DNA from: Symbiodinium natans
Lineage: Eukaryota; Sar; Dinophyceae; Suessiales; Symbiodiniaceae
DNA length: 64,000 nt
Assembly (NCBI GenBank): GCA_905221605.1
Contig: CAJNDS010002535.1
Location: forward strand, 592,501 to 656,500
Direction of reading: 5' to 3'
In this document: positions 1 through 13,000 of the stretch, piece after piece
How the letters are laid out: every line of letters starts with the position of its first letter
Numbering within the stretch: position 1 is the first letter of the stretch
The notes under the pieces: model-generated
The model's input: only the letters and a program-made list of their open reading frames with translations
What the model was told of the DNA's origin: nothing
The model's database searches: none
Translations under genes and position numbers: made by a program

Positions 1-43
1 AAAAAAAAAAATCCGCCGGGGGGGGGGGGTGGGGCAAAAAAAA

Positions 44-76
<33 letters not shown>

Positions 77-1500
77 TTGTTTTTTGGCCCCCCCCCCCCC
101 CCAAGGGGGGGGGGGGGCCTGCCCCTTTAAAATTTCATTGGGGGCCACCAATCAGATTTTAAAGATTTTAAAGGTGTTTGAAGATTTAAAAGGGGCCTCC
201 CCCCTTGAAGCTTTAAGTGGGTTAAATATTCAGGATTTTAAAGACTGTAAAAGGGGCCTGCCCCTTTAAAATTTACTTGGAGCCCCCATGTAAATTTGAA
301 AGAGTATGAAATTTCAAGTTCTTGAAGATAATTGAAGGCCCTCCCCCTTTCAAATGAAAATTGGGGTGCACCAAATAAATTCTAAAGATGTTAAAAGTTT
401 TTCAGATTTTAATAGAGAGCTCCCCCGCTCAAATTTATATGTGACCCCAAGTATGTTTTTTAAAGTTTTTTGAAGATTTGTGAAAAGGGGCCTCCCCTTG
501 AACATTTAAATGGAACCCCAATGAAATTTTCAGATTTATACAGGTTTTAATGATTTTAAAGATTTTGAAAGGGCTCCCCCCTGCCCTTGAAGTTTAAATG
601 GGCCCCCCCAATTCACTTTTAAAGGTTTTGTAAAGATTTAAAAAAGCCCCCGCCCCCCGCCCCAATGAAGCTTTAAAGATCTTAAAGGTTTCAAAGGTTT
701 TACAGAGTTTAGCAGGGGGCTCCCCCGTTGAAATTTAAATGGGGCCCCCAGTTCAATTTCAAAGATTTTCAAACCCCCCCCCCAAAAAAAAAAGTTTACT
801 TAGGGGCCCCGATTAAATTCTAGAGACGTTAAAGATTTTAAAGATTGTAAAAGGGCCTCCCCCCTTTAAACTTTAAGTGGGGGGCCTCAGTAAAATTTTA
901 ATGGTTTTAAGTTTTAAAAGATTTTAAAAGGCCTCACCTTGAAAATTTAAATGGGGCCCCAATTAAACTTTACAGATTTTAATGATTTTGCATATTTTGG
1001 AGATGTTAGAAGCCCTCTCCCCCCAAAAAAAAATTAAATGGGGCGCCCAATTCAATTTTTTAGGATCTTAAAAGCCCCCCCCCCCCCCCCCCCTCCCCGC
1101 CCTTTTATAGGTTTTAACTCTAAACCTTTCCCATTTTCATTATTTTCAACATTTTAACGGTCCTTAACATGTTGAGAATCCTTACAGAATAACTGGGGCG
1201 GGCCCCTGGTCCCCCCAATATCTGAATACCTTTGACAAACTAGATGGGAAGGGGCCCGACTTTTTTCAGGGCTTTAAAGTTTCTAACAGCCTTGAAAAAC
1301 TTTTAAAGTCATTAACTAATCAAATGGGAAGGGGTCCGAATGCATTTGCTTTAAGGACTTGAAAGGTTTTAAAAAACATAAATGGGTATGGGGGGCCCCG
1401 GGCCCTTCCCATTTAGATTTTTGAAGACTACAATTCAAATTTCTCCAAGACTTACAGAATTTTTCGAAAATTTGATGGATGAAGATTCCCTTCTTCAAGA
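1..1500. repeat. Degenerate ~75-bp satellite
   Basis: A tandem array of diverged units, each made of a GC block (GGGGCCTCCCCCTT-like), a short AT stretch (GAAATTTAAATGGGG), a second GC block (GGGGCCCCCAA) and AT filler (AAAGATTTTAAAG). GC blocks recur at about 114, 192, 253, 337, 415, 486, 570, 643, 716, 775, 852, 930 and 1010, giving a spacing of 59-84 bp. After 1100 the units become too diverged to phase but keep the GGGGCCC/ATTTT alternation. Homopolymer runs of A, T, G and C in the first 110 bases may be sequencing artefacts. No gene is visible here. Confidence 0.7.
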
Positions 1501-1772
1501 TTTAAAGGATTTTAAGTTTGTTTTTAAAACTAAATGTATCCGGATGGAGGTTCTCATAGTCTGTATGCAGGTATTGTAAGTATGGTCACAAATAAGGTAA
1601 GTCCATGAAAAATATGTGTTTTGGACCTGAAAAACACAGGCCTGTATTCCGACGCACTCTCCAGAAATATATATACCAAGAAGAAACATGACTCCGAAAA
1701 AAAGGTGCAAAACTCTTTTGGGAATTCCCTAACCCCCCCCCAAAAAAAAACTAATGAAGAATACGAATTATG

Positions 1773-1868
1773 AAAATAATAATAATAATAACAATAAATA
1801 AACAAATAATAATAAGAAGAATTAATATTATATTCATAGAAATAATAGTAATAATCAAAGAACTAAAA
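1773..1868. repeat. AT-rich AAT microsatellite
   Basis: Imperfect AAT/AATA repeats (ATAATAATAATAACAATAAA and variants) run for about 95 bp. No coding potential is visible. Confidence 0.7.
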
Positions 1869-1989
1869 CTAAACCCGGAGACGCCGGCGACGCCGGCGTG
1901 GGGAGCGAGGCAGCGAGCTCCATCATGGCATCCATGCCGGCAGGAACGGAGGCTCTCTCGTCTCGATGTCGGGTGTACCAGGGGTCTAC

Positions 1990-2080
1990 AAGGGGTTTAG
2001 GGTATAGGGTTTAGGGTTTAGGGTTTAGGGTTTAGGGCTTAGGGTTTAGGGTTTAGGGTTTAGGGTTTAGGTCCAGTCCA
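1990..2080 (+). repeat. Interstitial (TTTAGGG)n block
   Basis: About ten near-perfect copies of the Arabidopsis-type telomere heptamer with a few TATAGGG and CTTAGGG variants. It is the leftmost of dozens of such blocks. The surrounding 2080-2290 stretch is a decayed AAGGGGTATA-type repeat without genes. Confidence 0.9.
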
Positions 2081-2475
2081 TATAAGGGGTAGAAAAAGGA
2101 GGGGTATAGAAAGCGAAAAGAAGGGGGTTCATGGTGGAAGGGGTTTATAATATGAAGGGTTTCTGAAGGGGTATGGGATGGGTCTATAGTACAAAGGGCT
2201 ATACAAGGGATCTTTCATAATAAGGGGCATATGATATATAAGGGATATATTAGGGGGTATATAGTATACAAGGGGTATATAAGGATGCTCCGACTCAAGG
2301 CCCATACGACTTCGAGAAGCACCCGGCCATGGTAAGAACTCAATGGTGGAATACCAAGCTTGGCGTAGGGTTCAGGCAATCAAGGAAGCCCTTGTGCGGT
2401 TCGTTTCGCAAAAACCCTGAGCCCGCCCTAGGACTTCAAGAGCTCGAGGGCTTCAAGCGGCTGGAGGTTTTGAGG

Positions 2476-2612
2476 GGGCTTAGGGTTTAGGGCTTAGGGT
2501 TTAGGGCTTAGGGTTTAGGGCTTAGGGTTTAATGTAAGGGTTTTGGGTTTAGGGTTTAGGGTTTAGGGTTTAGGGTTTAGGGTTTAGGGTTTAGGGTTTA
2601 GGGTTTAGGAGG
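2476..2612 (+). repeat. Interstitial (TTTAGGG)n block
   Basis: About 18 copies, alternating TTTAGGG with CTTAGGG in the first half and nearly pure in the second half. The 1.1 kb that follows to 3770 holds no gene I can support. Confidence 0.9.
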
Positions 2613-5600
2613 ATGTTGAGATGCTTGGAGGGGTTTGGCGTTTGGGGGCTTACAGCACGCTTCAAGATCGAGGTTCGTACTTGGAGGTTCATGAGGAGTT
2701 ACGCGAAAAAAAGACGGGGTAAAAACAAGTACCCTGAATAAGGTCATTAAGGACACCAAATCCTGCGAAAGCGATATGCAACTCCTGAACCCGAAGCCAT
2801 TGGGCCTAGCAGGCAACAGGGCACAATGATCTGGTCGATCAACTCCATGACCTCCAGCTCTTGGGGGCTCAGGGCTGAAAAGAGAGCTTACGTCTTATGT
2901 TTCTTAGATTGTTGTTGGTTTATCTTTATATAAAGTACTACAGTTGCTTAAGAGAGTTTGAGGCTTGAGGGGCCCCCCTTCTTGTTGCACCTTCTTCTGG
3001 CAAGCCATGGGCTTGGCTAAGGCTGGGTAGCAGAGTTAAGGGAAGGAAGGGCGTCGAGTTCTTACCAGGGCCTTTTGTGAATCTGAATGGGAACTTCTAG
3101 GCTGTGACCTCTCGGCCGAGATTTTGTTGCCGCACGGTATGTGTGACTCCAGGATAGGAGACGTACACATATACATGTACGTATACAGGGTACCATGTTA
3201 CATATATGTGCAGAATATATCTGTATACATCTAAGATCCGCGTTTTGAGCTTATGGCTACTACGGCCATTCTACGAGTACCGTTTAGGGGGAGGGGGCCG
3301 ATCAGCTGTTTGTTCATAACCAAAGCTCTCGTGCCACTTCGCAAACAATCACACAGACTGATCACGAAGCGCATAGGAAGGCCTGCAAAATCGGGGGACA
3401 GCACAGGGAATTTCTATCTTCTGCACACTTCCAGCCAAAATGTCTGCAACGAATGCGCATGACGCCTCACCTCTGCCTAGCCCCAAACTCTCAAATCCAC
3501 AAAAGACCCCAGACAGATTAAGTCACAATCCAAATGGCCATCGGATTAGGATTTAGGACTGACTTTGAGGGTTAGGGTTCCATGGCTCCAGAACAAGCTT
3601 AAACATGCGGCCTACTGAACCCGTCAGCGTGGCACATGGGCGTCTGAGGTTTATAGGGGCGTTTAAGGTAAACTTAGGGTTTAGGGTATACAGTAACCTT
3701 AATGTGCCAAAGCTTGTGCAGATTCTGCTCTCTGGTTTGAGGGGGTGTTCGCTGGGGCTGAAACCTGTAGGGTTTAGGGTTTTGGGCTTAGGGTTTAGGG
3801 TTTAGGGTTTAGGGTTTTGGGCTTAGGGTTTAGGGTTGAGGGCACCCTCAACCCTAAATCCAAACACCAACCAGCTCCACCTAGATCCAAATCTCATGCA
3901 GACAGTGCTCCGCAGATTCAATGCACTTTGTGGTATGACGTCGCATGCCGAATATGCCCAAACCCTACGCGCTAAACCCTAAACCGTAAGCCTTAAACCC
4001 TAAACCCTAAACCCTAGTTACACCCTAAACCCTCAGCCCTAAGCCCTGAACCCTCTTTTTTTGGCCGATGCTGCGTCTCGATTTCTTTGGCGGGGCCACT
4101 CGTCCCGCCTAACGGAGCCTGAATGCCTTCGGCACGCCGCCAGGGGATCCCAAGTCCTCAAAACGAACTCTGTTTCCCTATAAACCCTAAACCCTAAACC
4201 CTAAACCCCTAAACCATAAACCCTAGGAACGCTAACCCCCCAAAAAACAGCCCTAAGCACCTAATCAGCCCCCAAAACCCCTTAAAAGCCCAACAACCTC
4301 CAAAGCTCTCAACCCGCCATACCCTAGTTCCCTCAACCTGGAGGGGGGTTCAGGGTTTAGGGTTTAGGGTTTTGGCTTTAGGGTTTAGGGTCTGGGGTGT
4401 AGGGTTTAGAGGATCCTAAACTCTCAGCCTCCCCTGCTGCGCTCCGAAGCTCTTTCGGGCGATGAGAAAAACTCCCCGGCCTGGGTTGCTGCTACTACTG
4501 CTACTGCTGCTGCTGCTACCTGCTATTCCTGCTATTACGGCGATTTCGGCTAGTACTGCTCTTACTGCTATTACTGCTACTGCTATTGACGACTCATATA
4601 GCAGAAAAGAATCAACCTAAAGGAGAAAATAGTGTCAAGAAGAGGTCTAGCGGGTCAGCTCTTCTCCCGTTGGTGTGTCCCAGGCCCGAGGAAGACCTTC
4701 TGAGTCTATTGTGAAGAAATTGGCCAAACGACTCCAGACAGGAGCATGGAGAGCCGGTGTTGGGCGATTCTATATGTCTGAGGGTAAGTTACATGATCCC
4801 TTCACATGGGCCCTTGAATTGGGGAACCCATACCCCTCCTGCTTTTCTATGGGGTCCTCGGGTGCAAAAGGGTGCCTGGCTGCTGGGACTTCCGGCTGGC
4901 TCCACGTGGGGGAGGTACGGGGGACGGACGGCGTCTTTCGAGTGTTTCGGGGGTTTTGGCTAGGTGAGATTATGCGGTATAGGGTTGTGGGGCGGTATGG
5001 GGCTTGAAAGCCTTGGGGGGCTTAAGTGAAACTGCAGCAACGCTTTTCCTCCCCGCCTCCTCCCCCCTACCATGGCCGACTTTCTGCAAGCTAAAGCCCG
5101 CACGTGGCTCCGGCACTCTTGAAGCAGGACTTCTCAAGATTTTGTTTGTTTTCACCTTAGACCCGGAAAGGATGCACCCTTAGTTTCGGGACCCTCTAAG
5201 ATATCCGTCTAAGGGAATAATGGGAATGTCGAGCTTTTCGAGAGTGTTTTTGAGGGAGCCCTACAGGGGTGATAGTAACTTCTCCGAATCCAAAGGGGGG
5301 TTTGGAAGACCCTCAAGCTCTTCGGCGACCGGAGCTAAAGGAATCTCTGGATGCTGAGAGCGAACCCTTTTTTAAACACTGATTTAGGGTTTAAGGTTTA
5401 GGGTTTAGGGTTTAGGGGTTTAGGGTTTCGAGTTTCGGGTTTAGGGTTTGAGGCTAACACTCACTTGCCCAACCTTCCCTTGAAGAATCACCCCAGACCC
5501 GAAGCCCTAAGCCCTGAACCCTAAACCCCCAGCCCTAAACCTTCGACCACCGGCTTGACGAAAACCCTAAACCCTAAACGCTGACCCGAAACCCAAAAAT

Positions 5601-5699
5601 CAGCTCGAGAGCTCCCGCAGAGTTCAAACTACTCAAATCCCACCGACTGGTCGAGCCAACTGCCCGATGATCGGGGGCCAAGAGAGGTGCCTGGAGTTG

Positions 5700-5850
5700 T
5701 AGGGTTTAGGGTTTAGGGTTAGGGTTTAGGGTTTAGGGTTTAGGGTTTAGGGTTTAGGGTCTAGGGTTTAGGGTTTAGGATTCAGGGTTTAGGGTTTAGG
5801 GTTTAGGGTTCAGGGGTTAGGGTTTAGGGTTTAGGACTTAAGACTTGGAG
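5700..5850 (+). repeat. Interstitial (TTTAGGG)n block
   Basis: About 20 copies with occasional variants. With the CCCTAAA stretch at 5510-5580 it brackets a ~110-bp unique island (5590-5699) for which I see no recognisable exon. Confidence 0.85.
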
Positions 5851-6626
5851 TGGGGGAGGGGGGGGTTCGAGCACAGACTTGTTTAGGGTTTGTTCAGCAT
5901 GTGTACTTGGGCTTCAAAGGCTACACACCCCTCATGCTACCATCAAAAGTATGGCTTCTGAGCCCAACAAGCCGTGGAAACCAGGTTGACGGTTGAGGCT
6001 CTGAGTTTTGCGGTCTAGGTTTGGGGTTTAGGGTATAGGGTTTAGGGTTTAGGGTTTGGGGCTTTTGGGGGTTTCAAGACTTAAGGTACCCGCGTAATTA
6101 CCAGCGAAGCCAAGTCACTCAGGACTGGTGCGCTCTCTGCCTTGTCATGACAAGCCCTCTGGCCCTAAACCCTAAAACCTAAACCCTAAACCCTAAACCC
6201 CCGGGAGGATCTGGGGGTGTGGGGGGTTGGGTGTGAAGGGTTATAAGGGCTTTTAAGATAGGGATTTTGGGTACCATAAGATCCCATAAGGGGTCATGTA
6301 CCCTAAGCTCTGAAAGGTAGCTCCACTTTACAGATCCCCCCCCCCCCCAAAACCCGGGCAACGGGTGCGGAAGGAACCAGAGCGCCACACAACAGGAACC
6401 ATGTTTCAGAAACCGAATGAGGCGTAAACAAGAACAAGGGGGGGAACCTCAAACCCAAACCCTCAATCTGCGGCAGGCCTCCCCACAGTTCCTGGTAGAG
6501 CCTGGGCCTAGTTCCCGAAACAGCTTCGAGCCAGCTCCTGAAACAAGGTTGCTGTATCAACCCTGAGCCCCTCAAAGAAACCGAAACCCAAAAGCCACCA
6601 CGTCAGGGTTGAGGGCTTCGGCCTTA

Positions 6627-6741
6627 CTTGCAGGTTCCTGCTACTTATGTACCAATTTATGACCATTGGGGCACTTAAAGGGCCCATAAGTGGGTTGTTA
6701 GTACAGTCATGATTGGTTAACAAGTACCATGGCCCTACAAG
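6627..6741. mobile_element. MITE copy, TA-flanked
   Basis: Diverged copy of the small inverted-repeat family in this window: ends CTTGCAGGTTC and TGGCCCTACAAG, interior GGGGCACTTAAAGGGCCCATAAG and TTAGTACAGTCATGATTGG (both split here for brevity), flanked by TA on both sides. It lies beside the last pyrophosphatase exon. Confidence 0.75.
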
Positions 6742-6817
6742 TAAACCCCAAACCCTAAACCCTAAACCCCACACCCTAAACCCTAGACCCTCAGAGGGCC
6801 TTCCCACCCTACTCGCC

Positions 6818-6904
6818 TCAGAGCGCCGCCTGGCCGAGGAAGCCATGGCCGTGGTTGATGGCGGCAAAGTAGGCGGCGAAGACCAGAGACACGATGGCCT
6901 CCAT
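6818..6904 (-). CDS. Pyrophosphatase C-terminal exon
   Basis: Encodes AIVSLVFAAYFAAINHG and a short tail ending QAAL with TGA at 6820-6818. It corresponds to the last transmembrane helix of the family (AVxSLVFAPFF). The likely acceptor is GGAG|GCC, so the ATG just before it is intronic. The preceding exon ends CTGCAG|GCCCGC, so AGGCC is shared by both splice junctions. Confidence 0.88.
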   Translation of the reverse strand: MEAIVSLVFAAYFAAINHGHGFLGQAAL

Positions 6905-9900
6905 TGAAGTGAGACGAGGGGCCCTGAACCCTAAACCCTACATCCTAAAACCTAAACTCCTAAACCCTAAATCCTAAACCCTATACCCTAAACCCCAAAA
7001 CCCCAAATCCCGACAACCCGAAACAAGGCGTGCAAACGCAGGCGTTTGCCGCGGAGACCATGCCCAACACCTCAAAACCTCAAACCCCAAGCTACCGTCA
7101 TAGGGACCTCAAAAGGCCCCCTAAACCCTAAACCCTAAACCCTAAACCCTAAACCCTAAACCCTAAACCCAAACGGCAGCTTAACGCACGCGGGCCTGCA
7201 GCTTCATCACGATGTTCAGGGCTGGGCCAGAGGTGTCCTGAGAAAGGCCGTCACAAAGCCTTGGTTTAGAGTTTAGGGCCGTTTGGGGTTGAGGGTTCAG
7301 GGTTTGGGTCTAGGGCTTAGGGTTTCGGGTTTAGGATTGAGGGTTTAGGGTTTCGGGCTTAGGGTTTGCAAGCCCCCCCCCCACTCCGTTTCTGGACCCA
7401 GATCCAGCTTACCTCGTGTGAGGCCTGCTTCCCCTGGTCCACGCGGGTGGATAGAAGGCTTGTCGGTATATCAAACCCCTCTAAACCCTGTAACACCCTG
7501 CAAAACCCTTTAAAACCCTCGAAACCGTCTAAACCCTCTAAACCCTCTAAACCATCCAAACCCTCTTTGCAACACCCTTTAAACCCAAGCCCTCTGAGCT
7601 CTAAACCCTCTCAACCCCCAAACCCTCTGAGCCCTAAACCCCAAACCCTAAACCCTAAACCCTAAAAGCCCTAAGCCCTAAACCCTAAACCCGAAACCCT
7701 AAACCCTATAAGCCCTAAGCCCTAAACACTAAACCCGAAGCCCTAAACCCTAAACCCCCTAAGTCCTAAACCCTAAACCCTAAGCCCTAAACCCTAAACC
7801 CCCTAAGCCCTAAACCCTAAACCCTAAACCCTAACAGCCCTAACCCTAAACCCTAAACCCTAAACCCTAAACCCTAAACCCTAAACCCTAAACCCTAAAC
7901 CCTAAACCCTGAGGTGGCGGGGTCGGGGTCCTTGAAGGGGTCACCGACGGTGTCGCCCTGCACGGCCGCGTCATGGGCCTCCTTGGCCTGCAAGAGCCGG
8001 GTGCTTCAACTCATTTCAAGGTTTAGGGTTTAGGGTTTAGGGTTTAGGGTTTAGGGTTTAGGGTTTAGGGTTTAGGGTTTAGGGTTTAGGGTTTAGGGTT
8101 TGGGGTTTGGGGTTTAGGGTTTAGGGTTTAGGGCTTCGGGGTTTAGGGCCGGGGTTTAGGATTTAGGGTTTAGGGCTTCGGGTTTTAGGGCTTAGGGTTT
8201 TAGGGCTTGTGGGGTTTAGGGTTTGGGGATTGGGGTTTGGGGTTTGGGGATTGGGGTTTGGGGTTTGGGGATTGGGGTTTGGGGTTTGGGGATTGAGGTT
8301 TGGGGTTCGGGGTTTAGGGTTTGGGGTTTAATGTTTGGGGTTGGGGTCTGAATTTCAAGGTTAACACTTTTTCCGTGTCAACAGGGTCCACGGTAGTTGC
8401 AGACAACTCCCCATTCTGCCAGCCCAGACACCACGCAGTGAGAGACCCCAAACCCTAAACTCCAACTCCTAAACCCTAAACCCTAAACCCCAAACCCTAA
8501 ACCCTAAACCCTAAACCCTAAACCCTAAACCCTATACCCTAAACCCTAAACCCTCCATCCGCGCCTTCGGCGCAGCCTTCACCTCCTCGGCGGTCTTCGG
8601 GTTCTTGGTGTAGCGCAGCCTCAAATACAAAGAGGAGGGTTTAGGGTTTAGGGTTTAGGATTTAGGGTTTAGGGTTTAGGGTATAGCGTTTAGGATTTAG
8701 GGTTTAGGATTTAGGGTTTAGGGTGTAGGGTGTAGGGTGTTAGGGTTTAGGGTTTGGGGTTTAGGGTTTGGGGTTTCGGGTTGCGGGTTTGGGGTTTGGC
8801 GTTTAGGGTTTCGGGTTTTGTGGGGTTTAGGGTCTAGTGCGGTTTAGGGGTTAGGGTTTAGTGCTCGGGGGTTCAGGATCTAGAGTGGGGGGTGTGGGGT
8901 TTAGGGTTTGGGGGGCTTTAGGGCGCTTTGGAATCTTTAAGGGTTTACGGTTCAGGGCTTAGGGCTTCGGGTACTAGGATCCTTCTAGGCTTCGGGGTTA
9001 AAATGTTCAGGGCTGGAATGTTTATGGTTGTGGCCTAGGAGTTTTGGCGGTTTAGGGTTTAGGGTTGGGGGTTTAGGGTTTAGGGTTGTTTCATGGGCGC
9101 AGAATGAGGGGCGTTAGGCTTTAGGAGTTGGGGGGTGGGGGTTTTGGGTTGGATGACATGAGAACTCCCTTGGTCAGCATGACTAATGCTACAGGTTTTC
9201 TGGTCCTAGCACGAGTGCGATGAGCATTGCGGTGGTTGAGACTTTGATTTTCCTTTCATTGGCTGTTTCACTGTTGGCTAGTACTACAACTGGCACGCTT
9301 CCCAGGTTGATGGGCTGGACCATTATGGTAACTCGCGGTGACTACTGTGTGCGAGCACCGTTGCTCCATCTGCATCTAGCTCGGGACCATCCTTCGAACC
9401 CTACCCGAATCCCTAAATTCCGAACCCTCATGCCCGCCTAAACCCTAAACCCCACAGGGCGAGGCACTCCGGATCATCGGAGAAGCCGTTCTTGATGAAC
9501 TTCTTGCCTCTGCTTCGGGAAAAATTTCGGGGGAGCCTCCGGGCTGAGAGAGCTTAAGGGTTTACGGCCGGACATCACGGCTCTCTAATGACAAAAAGAT
9601 GAATGGAGCAAAACAGAAGCTCAAGCTGGCGGCCACTTCAGAACCCCAAACCCTGACACCACCCCTCACCCCCCACACCCGAAACCCAAAACCCCTACAG
9701 TAGACCCTAAACCTCCAAAACCCCCAAAAAAATACCCCAAACCCCCCCCCCCCCCCCCCCGCCAAACCGCCCCAAACCTTTTGTTGGAGCCTCTGGTCTT
9801 GGAGCCAAGGCGCAGTTGTCCCAGGCGCCGCCCGAGTTGGACATGGAGATGGCCAGCTGCACCGAGGAGCCCAGGGAGCCCGTGAGGAGCCCGAAGACCG

Positions 9901-9989
9901 CCTGCAGCAGGCTGGCTGAGGGTTGAGGGTTTGAGGGTTGAGGGTTGAGGGGTTGAGGGTTGAGGGTTGAGGGCATAGGGTTGAGGGGT

Positions 9990-10063
<74 letters not shown>

Positions 10064-13000
10064 GGTTAGGGCCTTCGGAATCTGCAGAAGATTTAGGGCT
10101 TTGCGCTTTCGAGCTTGGGACTCCTGAGGAGAGGGTTTAAAGCCCTACTTCCTCGCGCGTCTGCTCTGACGCGCCTGGACGCCGAAGAAGGTACCGGCCA
10201 GGAGTGGCGAGAGGATCCTGGGTTGGGGTAGTTGGGGGTGTTGGGGGTGTTGGGGGTGTTGGGGGTGTTGGGGTTTAGGGTTTAGGGTTTGGGGTTTAGA
10301 GTGTAGGGTTTCGGGTTTCGGGTTTCGGGTTTAGGGTGGACGTCTGACGTGCTGAATCCACGTTCGTTGGACTAAGGTTTGTGGCTTGTTTGGGGTTTGG
10401 GTTTTCACATTGAGTTCCCGGTTCCGATCTGCAGCAACCCTAAACCCTAAACCCTACGCCCCCCCAAACCCCAAAACCGCAAAGCCATAAAGCCCCAAAA
10501 CCCAAAAACCCTGAAGCCCAAAAGCCCTAAACCCCAGCCCTAAACCCTAAACCCCAAAACCCTAACCTCTATCCCTAAACCCTAAACCCTTCGCCCCGCC
10601 ATCCGAGGTGCACCAAGCAGGCAGGGGCCACCATTTCCACGAGCGAGGCCTCGCCAGGGATGGGACGGGACTAGGGTTTAGGGGTTTGGGGTTTAGGGTT
10701 TAGGGTTTGTTTAGGGTTTAGGGTTTAGGGTTTAGGGCTTAGGGTTTAGGGTTTAGGGTTTAGGGTTTAGGGTTTAGGGTTTAGGGCTTAGGGTTTAGGG
10801 TCTAGGGTTTAGGGTTTAGGGCTTAGGGTTTAGGCTTTAGAGTTTAGGGTTTAGGGTTTAGGGTTTAGGGTTTAGGGTTTAGGGTTTAGGGTTTAGGGTT
10901 GAGGGTTGAGGGTTTAGGGTGTGTCAGGGGAGGGCGCGCGCTCGGGTGTGAAACACCCCGCGGGCCGCGCGCTCGCGTTGCCCGTCAACCCACCCCTCGG
11001 CCCTTTTCGGGCCTTCGGCGTGTCAGGGCCCGTAGAGGCCCTTATTTATTTGAAGGTCAGGGAAACCCTTTGTGCCGGCTCCTGGATTCCCCTTCTTTAA
11101 GGGCCTCAAGCCTTTTTGGTGGCTCTTGGGGTTTCTTGGGGGCTTCCTGTCCGGGGTAGAATGAAGGGGTGCCCAAAACCATCGATTTCAGTACAAAAAA
11201 ATCGCATTTTTCATTGCAGGTACGGGCATCCTGGGGTCCCCCCTTCTTTTCGGGGGCCTTTTGAAGTCTTTTGAAGCCTTTTGGTGGCTCTTGGGGTCTC
11301 TCGGGGCCCTGTTCGGACCTTCGGCGTGTCAGGGGCCGTAAAGGCTTTATTCATTTGAAGGTCAGGGAACCTATTGGTTTTTCTTCGCCAATGAGTATTT
11401 CAATCGCTAGGGTTGAAGCTGGGGTTCGGGGTAGCCTCGGCCCTTTTCGGGCCTTCGGCACGTTAGGGCCCGTAGAGGCCCTTATTTGCTTGAAGGCCTT
11501 CGCAGTTTTTGCGGTGTTAGGGTTTAAGCTGGGGTTCGGGGAAGCCTCGGCCCTTTTCGGGCCTTCGGCACATCAGGGCCCGTAGAGGCCTTTGCTGATT
11601 CGGGGGGTTTCGGGGAGCAAACCCTGAACCCAAAACCCTGAACCACGTCCAGAGGCAAAGGGTTACGTTATACTTTAGCTACGCTAAAGGTGGTCTGGGT
11701 GCCGGCCATCCCTTAGCCGAGTACTGACGTTGTCGTAAAAAAGGCCGATGTCCGTTGGCCTGTCCAGGACAGACGGTGCGGCTCAACCCTCACCTTTCCG
11801 TTTCTCTTTTCGCTTGGGCGCTCGGGCTGTAAGGCCCTCGGCCGAGCGTTCGGGGTCTGTCGCTCGACGGAAGCGACCCCTCACTTAGTTTAGGGTTTAG
11901 GGTTTAGGGTTTAGGGTTTAGGGTTTAGGGTTTAGGGTTTAGGGTTTAGGGTTCAGGGTTTAGGGTTTAGGGTTTAGGGTTTAGGGTTCAGGGCAGGGTT
12001 TAAGGTTCAGGGTTTAGGTTGACGATAACATAAACTCATTGACGCTCTCAGAATCAATGGACATCGTGAAGCCTTTTCAACTGTCCGCTTCAAAGAGGAA
12101 CTTTAGTGTCTCCATTTTTAACAGCAACCATGTCACACTATGCCCAAAACCCTGCAACAACCCTGAAACCTGAAGGCTTAGAACCAATGTTTGCAGTATA
12201 TTCCTTCAAGTTCCAAGCCCCGTTGCGCACCCGGGCAAGCCCTTACGCCCCAACACAATGAAGCCCGTTAGTTAAGGCCTTGAACTCTGTAACAACCCTA
12301 ACACCCAAACACCCCTAAAGCCTCTTGGACCCTATGCACCCCCCACCCCCCCCCCGCCCCCCCGAAACAACAACAAGTCAAGAGCCCGAAACTCTAAACC
12401 ATAACCCTAATCCCGAAACGCAACCCCAACACTCTGGAGCCAACAATGTCGTAATCTCTGGGCTTTAAACCCCCCCATGATCCCTAAAGCCTCATCAGAC
12501 CCCAAAACCATCCAACCCCAACCCGGCCTCCTTCCCAACCGCAAATCCCTCAACCCTCAACCCTCAACCCGAGCATTTAGCCCGCTCCCCCCGCCCCAAG
12601 CAAGGCCTAAGTGGACCCTCAACCCCAAACCCCAAACCCTAAACTCCAAAGCCCTAAGCCCCAAACCCCAAACCCGAAACCCCAATACCCCAAAACCCTA
12701 AAACCCTAAAAACCCCAAACCCCAAACCCTAGACTCCAAAGCCCCAAACAAAGCAGCTTTCGCCTGGGTGGAGATCTGGATGCAGGTCCTAAACCCTACA
12801 CTCCAAAACCCTAAACCCCAATAGAGGGTTTAGGGTTTAGGGTTTAGGGTTTAGGGTTTAGGGTTTAGGGTTTAGGGTTTAGGGTTTAGGGTTTAGGGTT
12901 TAGGGTTTAGGGTTTAGGGTTAGGGAGCAGCTTTCGCCTGGGTGGAGATCTGGATGCAAGTCAGGGAGTCCGGCTTCAGCTCGGTGCTGCCGTCCAGCCT

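Noticed and set aside
4675-5007. 110-codon plus-strand frame
   Set aside because: No domain, no support from flanking sequence; composition resembles neighbouring noncoding DNA.
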